Source of the DNA: Strigops habroptila
Lineage: Eukaryota > Chordata > Aves > Psittaciformes > Psittacidae
Assembly (NCBI RefSeq): GCF_004027225.2
Contig: NC_044298.2
Location: 917,537-981,536, forward strand
Length of the DNA: 64,000 nt
Reading direction: 5' to 3'
A program made the position numbers and the translations under genes. The notes under the pieces were generated by a model. The model did not search any database. It saw only the letters and a list, made by a program, of their open reading frames with translations, and was not told the DNA's origin. Below are positions 24,980 through 34,800 of the stretch, one piece after another (positions within the stretch are counted from its first letter, which is position 1; each line of letters starts with the position of its first letter).

Positions 24980-27900
24980 CTAAAGGGATTCATCCTCCGA
25001 CGTGCAGTATCCCTGCTGGTACTGGTGGCAGGGGCACCAGAAGGGGTTGATCTGGGGTGAGTCCAGGGAAATCCGGGTCTCCATTGAGGAGGCTCTATCA
25101 GTGATGGAGCGGCTGGGACAGGCGGGCAGAGGGGAGGGCTCTGAGCTCATATTCCTGTACGCTTGGGCGAGCTCCGCTGCAAAGGGCCACGGTGACGGGC
25201 TGGAACCGCTGCTGAACGTCTCATTGTCTTGTTCCACCTTTCTCCTTCCTGATCCTGCTTTGTCTTTATCCCTCTTTTGCTCTTTGTTTCTCTGGGCAGA
25301 GTCAGCGTCTTCTAGCGGTGCTGCTTTGTCTCGCTGGGTCTTTCTATACAAATGGGATACAGAGAAGACTCGTTCATAGGAACTCAGAGGCCATTTAAAG
25401 CATCTTCGAATCATGGAATCGCAGAATGATTTGGGTTGGAAAGCACCTTAAGATCATCTGGTTCCAACCCCCTGCCATGGGCAGGGACACCTCACACTAG
25501 ACCACGTCACCCAACCTGGCCTTGAACACTGCCGTGGATGGAGCATTCACAACTTCCTTGGGCAGCCTGTTCCAGCACCTCACCACCCTCGCAGTAAAGA
25601 ACTTTATATCTAACCCACTGCAAACTCTTCATTGCCAACCGCAGCAATAACAGTGGGGAAAAGCCAACTCACGGGTGTCTCTCCCTCAGCCGTGAAATGA
25701 GGATGCAGGATGCCAAGAGCCCCAGCAGCAGCACAGCCAAGGCGGCTGCCGCTGCCCACAGGTAGAACTTGCGCAGCCCCTTGTGGCCAGCGGCACCGGC
25801 CTCTATCGCAGCCTCCGCCCCTGGAGCAGGAGAGACAAAGACCCGCGTTACTGTCCTCCGTGCGATAACCTCGGCGTGTTTCATGCGCAAAAGGCGTTTT
25901 CAATGGGCTCTGGTTCTGGTGTCTGAGCGTCAGAGGAAAAGCAGAGCCCTTAAGCAGCACTGCCCCTGTCTGTTCCTTGGGGCTGCTGAGCACCACCAGA
26001 GCACAAAGTCATCCCATCCTGCATCCCAGCATCTGCACAAAGCAGCTCCAGCCACTAATGGTACCGCCGGGAGCTGTGGACCACAAGCAGGAGCAGAGCC
26101 TGTGCCGGGGCTCACCAGCAGGGCAAGGTGTGAGATGAGGCGCCTGGTCCCTTCCTGCTGTGGAGGCCTGAGCGTCCCGAGTGGTGCAGCTAAGAGAGGG
26201 GAATACACCACCCGGGGGCTGCTCTCTCCGGGGCTCTCAGCATCTCCTTTGGAACTTTAGGTATCTTTTGGGAGTACTCCCCTACTTTAGCTTTGTATGT
26301 TCTTCTTCTAAGGCATTAACAGAGAGCACGAAGGTAAATTCCACATGAATAAGCTATTAAAGCTGAGAGGTTATGGTGGGCAGTCAATGAAGAGCCAGGA
26401 CTCACCTGTGAGGTGCCAGCTGGGACCCCGCACAAGGTGCTGGAGAGGGTCTGGGATGCTTCTTATTCTGGCCCCATCTGCAACCAAACACCCATGAGAC
26501 ACCAGCATCACCGGAGCAGGACATGGAATGCGGTCACATAATCACACACACACACACAGAGGTCTGTATTCAGGGGGTCCTGGTTGACATTTGGCAGCTC
26601 TCAAAGGAAGTTCGAGTGGGACCCGTTCTCCCTTCCATTCAGGAGCACCTTGGAAGCATTCACCTCGTGCCTGCAGTGGCCCCTGTGCAGGAGCTGCCAG
26701 GAGAAGGGGCTCCATGAAGCTCTAAACCCAAGCCCAATGAGCCCATGGGCTTTGCAGCAGGCACTGGAGGCAGCTTCGCAAGGCAGAGCACTGAGCTGGA
26801 CCCGTTTCCCCTCTGCTCCTGTGCATGGCCAAGCATCAACCAGGGAACTGCAAGCTAAATGCCATGTAAAATGAACATGAAAATGCTTTATCCACTCCCG
26901 GGCCTCACCTATGGGCTCGTGGACAGGCTCAGGTCGAGCAGGGACGGAGCTGCTGCCTACAAGGACGGCTGTAATCAAGCAGAGATGAGAAACATCTCCA
27001 CCACATGCTGTGATCCACCTCCTCCTTAGTGACCTGCAGGCACTGGAAGGGGTTCAGGCCACAACACGGGACCCAGGCACAGACAGAGATTTCCAGAGCT
27101 GCAGGGATCTCCTGGCTGGGAGCAGATGGACCAGCCTGGGGCCTCTCAGGGCATCCTTACCAGGACACAGGAGCAGATGGACCAACCTAAGGGCATCCTT
27201 ACCAGGACACAAAAGGAAGCCCAACACTAAGGTGGGAGCCTTTAGCACCAAAGGAAGGAAAGTTCCTTCACAACTGATGGAGAAGAGCCCGTTGGCCACT
27301 AGAAGGCTGGATTCTGACCACAAAGTATTAACAACCAGCAAATGAAGAGTGAACAACTCTGGGATGTCCCACTAAGCTCAGGATTCCTCCAAGTGTCTCC
27401 ATCAGCACGGACTGCAGGGACCAAACAGCTCCTCAATGCTGAGGACAGTTTCAATGGCATGTTGTGACCTGCTTCTTCTGGAAGGGGCTAGTGACATGGG
27501 ACGCACATAGAGGTGTTCCCAAAGCCAACACGGAACATGGGTGACCTTTGGATGAAGAAATAGTCATGACTTATGTGTGCATCACCCCCAGGGCACAAAG
27601 AGCTCTTGGAAGGGTAAAACTACATGTGAACGACCTGTTCTCCCATAGGTGTTTGTTCCATCGAGCAGACGGATGTTGGCAACTTACTTCTGGGCTCGTA
27701 ACCCCAAGGCTCATAATTGGGATCCAGTTGGGCAGCTTGGTAAGCGCCGACAATGCTGTCACCTGGAACCAAGCACAGATCAGAGATGTTTCCATGCTCA
27801 AAGAGGAAGCCCACGTTAAAGAACAAGAGGAAAAAGAGGTTGCCTGCACTTGGTGTGGGCAGGAGAATGTGAAGGGCTGCACTAGTGTGTTCCCTGAGGC

Positions 27901-28585
27901 CAGGGATCTGCATTGCCAACAAGTACTATGGGCTGCATCGAAAGGAGCAGGTCCAAGGAGGTGATCCTGACCCTCTGCTCTGCTCTGTGAGACCCCACTT
28001 GGATACTGCATCCAGTTCTGGTGTCCTCAGCATAAGGACATTGGAGCAAGGCCAGAGGAGGCCATGAGGATGAGCAGGGGCTGGAGCAGCTCCCGTATGG
28101 AGACAGGCTGAGAACATGGGGGCTGTTCAGCCTGGAGAAGAGAAGCTGCGTGGAGACCTCAGAGCAGCTTCAGTGTCTGAAGGGCGCTACAAGGGTGCTG
28201 GGGAGGGACCTTCATCAGGGACTGGGGTGATGGGACAAGGGGTGATGGGTTCAAACTGAAACAGGGGAGATTTAGGTTGGAGATAAGGCAGAAGTTGTTC
28301 CCTGTGAGGGTGCTGAGGCGCTGGCACAGGGTGCCCAGAGAAGCTGTGGCTGCCCCATCCCTGGCAGTGTTCAAGGCCAGGTTGGACACAGGGGCTTGGA
28401 GCAACCTGCTCTAGTGGAAGGTGTCCCTGCCCGTGGCAGGGGTTGGGACTGGAGGAGCTTTAAGCTCCCTTCCTCCCACCCCACCCCATGACTGTACCCG
28501 CTCTCTGCTGCCGGCCGGTGGCAGCCGGCGCCTCCCGGGCCTGCAGCGGCAGCAGGAGGCAGAGGAGGAGGCGGGTGGGAGCCAT
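24980..28585 (-). CDS. Unrecognised single-pass membrane protein, 264 residues
   Basis: I do not recognise this gene. Six exons fit with exact phases: 28585-28498, 27762-27688, 26956-26909, 26477-26406, 25820-25673, 25343-24980. Exon 1 encodes a signal peptide (MAPTRLLLCLLLPLQ). Three small exons of 75, 48 and 72 bases, each phase 1-1, encode a short cysteine-free ectodomain rich in Pro and Ser (for example DPNYEPWGYEPR). Exon 5 carries a transmembrane helix at about residues 114-137, followed by SRLRERHP. The last exon encodes a basic then acidic tail with KEQKRDKDKAGSGRRK and the end CTSEDESL. Extra exons in the larger introns cannot be excluded. CR1 elements sit in introns 1 and 5. The 3' part is duplicated downstream. 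Confidence 0.6.
25409..25612 (-). mobile_element. CR1 LINE 3' end (antisense)
   Basis: The plus strand reads the reverse complement of a CR1 3' end: CATGGAATCGCAGAATGATT, ACCCCCTGCCATGGGCAGGG, CCTGGCCTTGAACACTGCCG and TTCCAGCACCTCACCACCCT. It is inserted in the last intron of the unrecognised gene. Confidence 0.92.
26543..26560 (+). repeat. Short (CA)n run
   Basis: A run of CA dinucleotides in an intron of the unrecognised gene. Confidence 0.7.
27120..27220 (+). repeat. Imperfect tandem duplication of about 45 bases
   Basis: GGAGCAGATGGACCA followed by AGGGCATCCTTACCAGGACAC occurs twice in succession. Read on the minus strand, each copy ends in a good splice-donor-like CTG/GTAAGG. This could mark a small exon that I could not place in frame. 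Confidence 0.6.
27905..28475 (+). mobile_element. CR1 LINE 3' end (sense, about 570 bp)
   Basis: A longer CR1 fragment. It contains CACTTGGATACTGCATCCAG, CTGTTCAGCCTGGAGAAGAG, GGTTCAAACTGAAACAGGGG and CAGTGTTCAAGGCCAGGTTG, then a GGAGCTTTAAGCTCCCTTCC end. It lies in intron 1 of the unrecognised gene, ending just before the signal-peptide exon. Confidence 0.92.
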
Positions 28586-28799
28586 GGCTGAGCGCGGCGC
28601 TGCCGCCGGGGCGCTGCCTGCGGCCGCTGCCGGAGCGGGGCTCTGTGACCTCACTGCGGCGCACGGACCCGCTGCCCCGGCGCGCACCGGCCCCGCGCTG
28701 CCCGGTGCTACCCGCGCAGGAAGGAGCAGGAGCGGAGAAGGGCTCCTCTTCACACCTCCTGCGGGAGGCAGCGCTGCCGGTGGGAGGGCGCAGGTGCTC

Positions 28800-29230
28800 G
28801 CATCATCGATATCGAAATCGACATCAAAATCGATATAAAAACCAATATAGATATCAATAGCCAAATCCAAATGAATATCGAAATAAATACCCAATTCGAT
28901 ATCCAAATCGATATCCAAATCGATATCAAAACCGATATCAATATCGATCTCAATATCAAAATCAATATCAAAATCAATGTAAAAATCAATATCGATATCA
29001 AAATCACTATCAATATCAAAATCAATATCCATATCGAGATCAAAATCAATATAAAAATCATTATAGGGATTTTTATATTGGAAATCATTATAGGGATTTT
29101 TATATTGATTTCCTATATATTTTATATAGGAAATCAATATCAATATCAAAATCGATATCTAAAGCCACATAAAAATCTATATCAATATAAAAATACGAAA
29201 ATCAGGATCAAAATCAATATCAAAACCCAA
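28800..29230 (+). repeat. AT-rich ATATCA/AAATCA hexamer satellite
   Basis: About 430 bases of ATCAATATCAAAATCGATAT-type sequence, roughly hexameric, including a 40-base internal duplication around 29050-29120. It is a strongly AT-rich island in a GC-rich window. The minus strand gives an open frame of Asp/Ile/Phe repeats, which is an artefact. Confidence 0.93.
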
Positions 29231-29449
29231 ATCAATGTCAGTCACTATCCAAAGCTCTGTGCGACCACTGCAGGAAGAGGCCCATTGCAGGTGCCTTCAC
29301 TTGCACCACCTCTCTCCTGTGCAGCATCCCAAGGAGCAGCATCCCGGGAAGCAGAAAACAAGGAGCTTCCCTTCGGAGCAAGCCCACAGCCTGCTCCTCC
29401 ATGCACAGAGCACCCAGAACAGCCCCTACACTTGGTTCCGCTGCCTACA

Positions 29450-29885
29450 GCTTCCCTACAGCACCCCTATAGCATCCCTAAAGCATCCCAACAGCACCAC
29501 TATAGCATCCCTACAGCACCCCTACAGCATCCCTACAGCACCCCTATAGCATCCCTACAGCACCCCTACAGCATTCCTACAGCACCCCTACAGCACCCCT
29601 ACAGCATCCCTACAGCATCCCTACAGCACCCCTACAGCATCCCTACAGCACCCCTATAGCATCCCTACAGCACCCCTACAGCATCCCTACAGCACCCCTA
29701 TAGCATCCCTACAGCACCCCTACAGCATTCCTACAGCACCCCTACAGCACCCCTACAGCATCCCTACAGCATCCCTACAGCACCCCTACAGCATCCCTAC
29801 AGCACCCCTATAGCATCCCTATAGCATCCCTACAGCACCCCTATAGCATCCCTACGGCACCCCTATAGCATCCCTACAGCATCCC
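29450..29885 (+). repeat. (CCCTACAGCA)n decamer minisatellite
   Basis: About forty copies of a 10-base unit alternating CCCTACAGCA, TCCCTACAGC and CCCTATAGCA, with higher-order blocks of several units repeated (29515-29600 recurs near 29660-29800). Confidence 0.95.
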
Positions 29886-29989
29886 TGGCCCTGACAATAC
29901 ACCTCTTCCCTAAGGGAATATCACGGCACAAAGAAAGAGCCACATCTAAAAGCCTCCTTTTGGAGCTCGAAGCCTTCTTTAGGGCAATT

Positions 29990-30980
29990 CTCCTTCTATG
30001 GTCTCATTTGTGGCTTCCAAAACCTCATTTCCACAGGCTAAACTCTCCATTCCTGGGGCCCAAAGCCCCACTTGTTCCCAAAACCTCATTTTCAGGCTCC
30101 AAAGGGTCGTTTGTAGGATCCAGCCCATCATTTGTCTAAGCCAAACCTTCAGTTTGAGGGCTCAAGGACTCAGTTTTACATCCCAAAGCCTCATCTATAA
30201 CGTCCAAAGTGTAAATTCTGACACCAAAAGCCTGGTTTAAGGTCCAATCCCTCCGGTTTCGGACACAGACTCACGTTTGGAGGGTCCTAATGCTGGTTTT
30301 AGGGTACAAAGCCCTCTTTTAGGGTCACTGGTAGGGTCTAAAGACTCACTTTTGTCTCCAGATCCTCCAGTTTCAGAACACGAAGCATCTGAACGTGCAA
30401 ATCCCGTTTTAAACCCCATTTCTAGGGCCCAAAGCCCCATTTTTTGGGTTCAAAACCTTACTCATAGGGTCCAAATACTGTACTTAGCCCCCATACATCC
30501 CCTTTTGCCCCCTTGACCTCCTTAGTTGCCCCCCTTTGGCCCCTCATAGCCCTCCATAGGCCCCCATAGCACCTCATAGGTCCCCATAAGCTCACCACAG
30601 CCCTCATAGACCCCCATAGACCCCCATAGGTCCCCCAAGGACCCCATAGGCCCCCCAAGACCCTCCATGGCCCCCATAGACACCAAAGACCCCCCCAGGA
30701 CCCCCCCAAGACCTCACCAGAGCCCCCCAAAATGGGTCGGTCATTTCCATTGCATGCCAGGAGAAGAATGATTCTTTTTGTTCCCCAAAACAACCTGAAA
30801 CACCCTAAACCACCCCCAAAACACCCCCAAAATACCCCCAAAACACCCCCAAACCACTCAAAACCACCCCAAAACTCCTGGAAGGACCTCAAACACCCCC
30901 AAAATACCCTCAAAACCCCCATGCCCCCCCCAGACACCCTAAACCCGCCCCCTGGGACCCCCCATGTCCTTGTGTCTCCC
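29990..30980 (+). repeat. Degenerate minisatellite spacer upstream of CYP21
   Basis: 29990-30480 holds drifted units around AGGGTCCAAAGCCTCATTTT. 30500-30720 holds CCCCCATAGGCCCC-like units. 30790-30940 holds CACCCCCAAAATACCCCC-like units. I see no gene here, and none in 30980-31190. Confidence 0.65.
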
Positions 30981-31189
30981 CCCTCCCCTGGCGTGGGTCC
31001 CCCCCATGGCCTTGTCCCTCCCCCGTGACGCAGTGGCCTTGTCCTTGTCCTTGTCCCCTCCCAATTGCCTTGGGTCCCCCCCCCGGTGGTGACGTGGGGT
31101 CCCTTCACCCCCCCCCCGGGGTAGCACTGTCCCCATGTCCCTCATGTCCCCCCATGTCCCCCCATGTCCCCCTGCCTGAGACCCCCTTT

Positions 31190-31665
31190 GTACCCCTCAT
31201 CCTATTGGGGACCCCCACCCGTCCTATACCCCCCACCATGGCACCTCAAAATCCCCACTTTAACCCCCTACAAGACCCCTTATCCTATTGGGCAACTCCC
31301 CCCACGGCACCCCCAAATCCCCCCTTTGATGTCCTATAGAACCCCTTGTCCTTTTGGGTACCCCCCATAGCACCCCCAAATCCCATCTTTGATGTCCTAT
31401 AGAACCCCTTATCCTAATGGTGACCCACCATAGTACCCCAAATCCCCCCCCTTTGACCTCCCCCCATGGGACCTCTTATCCTATAGCACCCCCAAATCTT
31501 CTCTTTGGCGCCCTACAGGACCCCTTACCCTAATGGTGACCCACTATAGCACCCCAAATCCCCCCCTTTGACCTCCCCCCATGGGACCCTTTATCCTATT
31601 GGGAACCTCCCCAAATCCCCCCTTTAACCTCCCTATAGCACCCCTCATCCTATAGGAGCCCCCCC
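31190..31665 (+). repeat. Minisatellite of about 58 bp upstream of CYP21
   Basis: Seven or so drifted tandem units carrying CCTATAGAACCCCTTATCCT and CACCCCAAATCCCCCCTTTG. Confidence 0.8.
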
Positions 31666-31749
31666 CCCATGTCCCCCAATAAATACCCATTGACACCCCC
31701 CCCAAACGGGGGGGGGGGGGCGGTGCTCCAGGGGGGCTGAGCTTGTTGT

Positions 31750-31780
31750 GGGCGTGGCTTCGGGGGTCCCCCCCTATATA
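31750..31780 (+). promoter_or_regulatory. CYP21A1: Core promoter of CYP21: GC-type box and TATA box
   Basis: GGGCGTGGCTT at about 31750 is followed by TATATA at 31775-31780, 36 bases before the CYP21 start codon. This implies a 5'UTR of only a few bases. I did not find a clear SF-1 half-site in the 100 bases upstream. Function is inferred from position. Confidence 0.6.
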
Positions 31781-31815
31781 GGACCCACCGTGTCCCGGGT
31801 TGTGTCCCCCCCCCA

Positions 31816-34800
31816 ATGGCGGCCGCGCTGGTGCCGGTGCTGGCGCTGCTGCTGTTGCTGGTGCTACTGGCCGGCCGCTGGGGGGCGCTGCACCTGCTGC
31901 ACCCGCAGGGGGCGCTGCACCTCGCTCACCTCGCCCGCCGCCGCGGGCCCGTCCTGCGCATGCGCCTGGGGGGGCGCGGTGAGTCCAGGGGGGGGGGGGG
32001 GGGGCACCCCAAAACTGACCCTGACCCCCCCCCTCCCCGGCGCCCCCCTTAAATCACCCCTTGGGGACCCCCCTCAAGGGTTCCCCAAACTCCTCTCACT
32101 CTCTTTTTGGGGTCTCCCCCATTTGGGTTCTCCCCATCCCATTTTGGGGTCCCCCCCATTTGGGTTCCCTCCTCCAGTTTTGGGGTCTCCCCCATTTGGG
32201 TTCCTTTCACCCCAATTTGGGGTCTCCCCCGTTTGGGTTCCCTCCTCCAGTTCTGGGGCTCCCCCCTAGTTTTGGGATCCCCCCCCAGTTGGGTTCCCCC
32301 CCCAATTTGGGGGTTCCACCCCATTTCGGGTCTGTCTCCCACCCTCCCGTTTTGGAGCCTCCCCATCTTCGGGTTACCCCCCTTTTGGGGTACCCCTATC
32401 CCTCATTTGGGTTTCCTTTCCCCTATTTCGGGTCCCCCCCACCCCATTTTGGGTCTGTTTCCCCCCCCGTTTTGTGTCTCTCCCCCCATTTTGGGGTCCC
32501 CCATACTGGGGCGCCCCCAATCTAGGTCCCAGCACCCCCATTTCTCCCCCCCCCAGATGTGCTGGTGCTGAGCTCGGCGGGGACCATCCGGGAGGCGCTG
32601 GCCCGGCACTGGGGGGACTGGTTGGGGCGGCCCCCGAGCTACCTGGGTATGGGGGTGTCTATGGGGCTGGGGGGGCTTTATAGTAGTGCCTATGGGGCTT
32701 GGGGGTAGTTGGGTGGGCTGTGAGGGGGGGTTATGCTGTGGAGGGGTGTCTATGGGGCTGGGGGGTATATGGGGGGCGGGGAGCAGGGTTATGGGGTGAA
32801 GGGGTGTCTATGGGGTGTATGGCTGGGGGGCGTTATAAGAGGGGGGTTGTGGGGTGGAGGGGTGTCTATGGGGCTGGGGGGTACATGGGGGGCTAGGAGA
32901 GGGGTTATGGGGTGGAGGGGTGTCTATGGGGTGTGTGACTGGGGCGGGGTTATAGGAGGGCGGTTTTGGGGTGGGGGGATGTCTATGGGGCTGGGAGGGT
33001 ATATGGGGGACTGGGAGGGGGTTTATGGGGTGGAGGGGTGTCTATGGGGTTGGAGGGTATATGGGGGCTGGGGGGGTTATGAGGTCTATGGAGCTGGGGG
33101 GTATATAGGGGACTGGGAGGGGGGTTATGAGGTGGAGGGTTGTCTATGGGGCTGGGGTGATATATGGGGTCTGGGAGGAGGGCTATGGGGTCTATGGGGC
33201 TGGGGGGTATATGGGGGTCTGGGAGGAGGGCTATGGGGTCTATGGGGCTGGGGGATGTCTGTGGGGCTGGGAGGGGCGTTATGGGTGTGTGGGGCTGAAG
33301 GGGGCGGTGTTGGGGTCCCGGCCCCCCATGGCCCCCCATGGCCCCCCCAGCGCCGCTGGTGTCTCGGGGGGGCCGGGACCTGGCGCTCGGGGTCCCCTCC
33401 CCGGGGTGGCGGCAGCAGCGCGGAGCCACGCGGGGGGCGCTGGCGAGGGCGGGGCCACGGCTGGGGGCGGAGCTTCGGCGCAGGGGGCGTGGCCTGAGGG
33501 AGGTGAGTGACAGCCCCATAGAGCCCCCCAGTACCCCCCATAGAGCCTCCAGGTACCCCCCACAGAGCCCCCCAGTACCCCCCATAGGGCCCCCCAATAT
33601 CCCCCGGACGCCCCAAACCTTCCCATAGAGCCCCCCAATACCCTCCCTGGGCACCCCAAGCCCCCTCCATAAAGCGCCACAGCACCCCCCCAGGACAACC
33701 CAAACCCCCCCACAGAGCCCCCCAGTACCCCCCCGGACACCCCAAACACCCCCATAAAGCCCCCCAATACCCCCCAGGACAACCCAACCCCCCCATGGAG
33801 CCCCCCAATACCTCCCCGGACACCTCAAACCCCCCATAGAGCCCCCCAATACCCCCCCGGACACTCCAAACTCCCCATAGAGCCCCCCAATACCCCCCCG
33901 GACACTCCAAACTCCCCATAGAGCCCTTTAATACCTTCCATAGACCCCACTGACCCCTCTTTGCCCCCCCAGGAGCTCCGTTCCCATGGGGGTGCCCCCC
34001 TGGACCCATTTGAGGTGTTCGCCTTCCACACCTGCAGCACCATCGGGCACCTCATCTTTGGGGATCTGGTATGGGGGGACCCCAATATGGGGGGACCCCG
34101 GGATTTGGGGGTTCCCAGTGCCCAGGGGACCCCAACATGGGGGGGGCGGGGTTTGGGGGTACCCATTGCCCCCCCCCCCTCGCTCCCTCCCCAGCTCCCC
34201 CCCGAGGCCGAGGTTCGAGCCTTCACCCGCTGCGTGCTGGAGCTGCTGGAGGTGTGGGGCCAGGGCTCGCTGCGGGCGCTCGACCTGCTGCCGGCCCTCA
34301 GGGTGAGGGGGGTGTCTATGGGGCTGGGGGGTTCCTATGGGGCTGCGGGGTGTCTATTGGGCTGGAGGGCTCTGGGGCCTTTATGGGGCTAGGCAGTCTA
34401 TGGGTCCCGGGGGGGCTCTGTGTTTCCTATGGGTCTGGGTGCCTCTTTGGGGATGGGGGGTGCCCATGGGTCCCGGAGGGCGCCTATAGGTCCCAGGGGG
34501 TGTCTATGGTTTCCGGGAGGGCTTTATGGGTCGGGGGGGGGCTCTATGGATCCTGGGAGTCCCTATGGGTCCCAGGGAGTCCCTATGGGTCCCGGGGGGT
34601 CTTTATGATTCCTATGGGTCCCAGGGGTGTCTATGGTTCCGGGGGGGTGGCTCTATGAGTCTGGAGGGTCTCTATGGTCCCTATGGGTCCCGGGGGGTCT
34701 CTATGGGGCTGGGGCGTCTCTATGGGTCCATCCGCAGGTGCTGCCCCAGCCAGGGCTGCAGAAGCTGCTGGAGCTCGTGGAGCGTCGCGACGCCTTCGTG

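Noticed and set aside
26956-27688. Extra exons of the unknown gene in the duplicated 45-base segment
   Set aside because: Donor-like sites exist, but I could not find an acceptor giving a phase 1-1 exon without a stop.
28460-29149. Open frame of Asp-Ile-Phe repeats running into the signal peptide of the unknown gene
   Set aside because: The repeat part is the AT-rich satellite read in frame by chance. The Met at 28585 followed directly by a signal peptide is the better start.
31690-31816. SF-1 (NR5A1) half-site upstream of CYP21
   Set aside because: No clear AGGTCA-type site is visible in the proximal promoter, so none is annotated.
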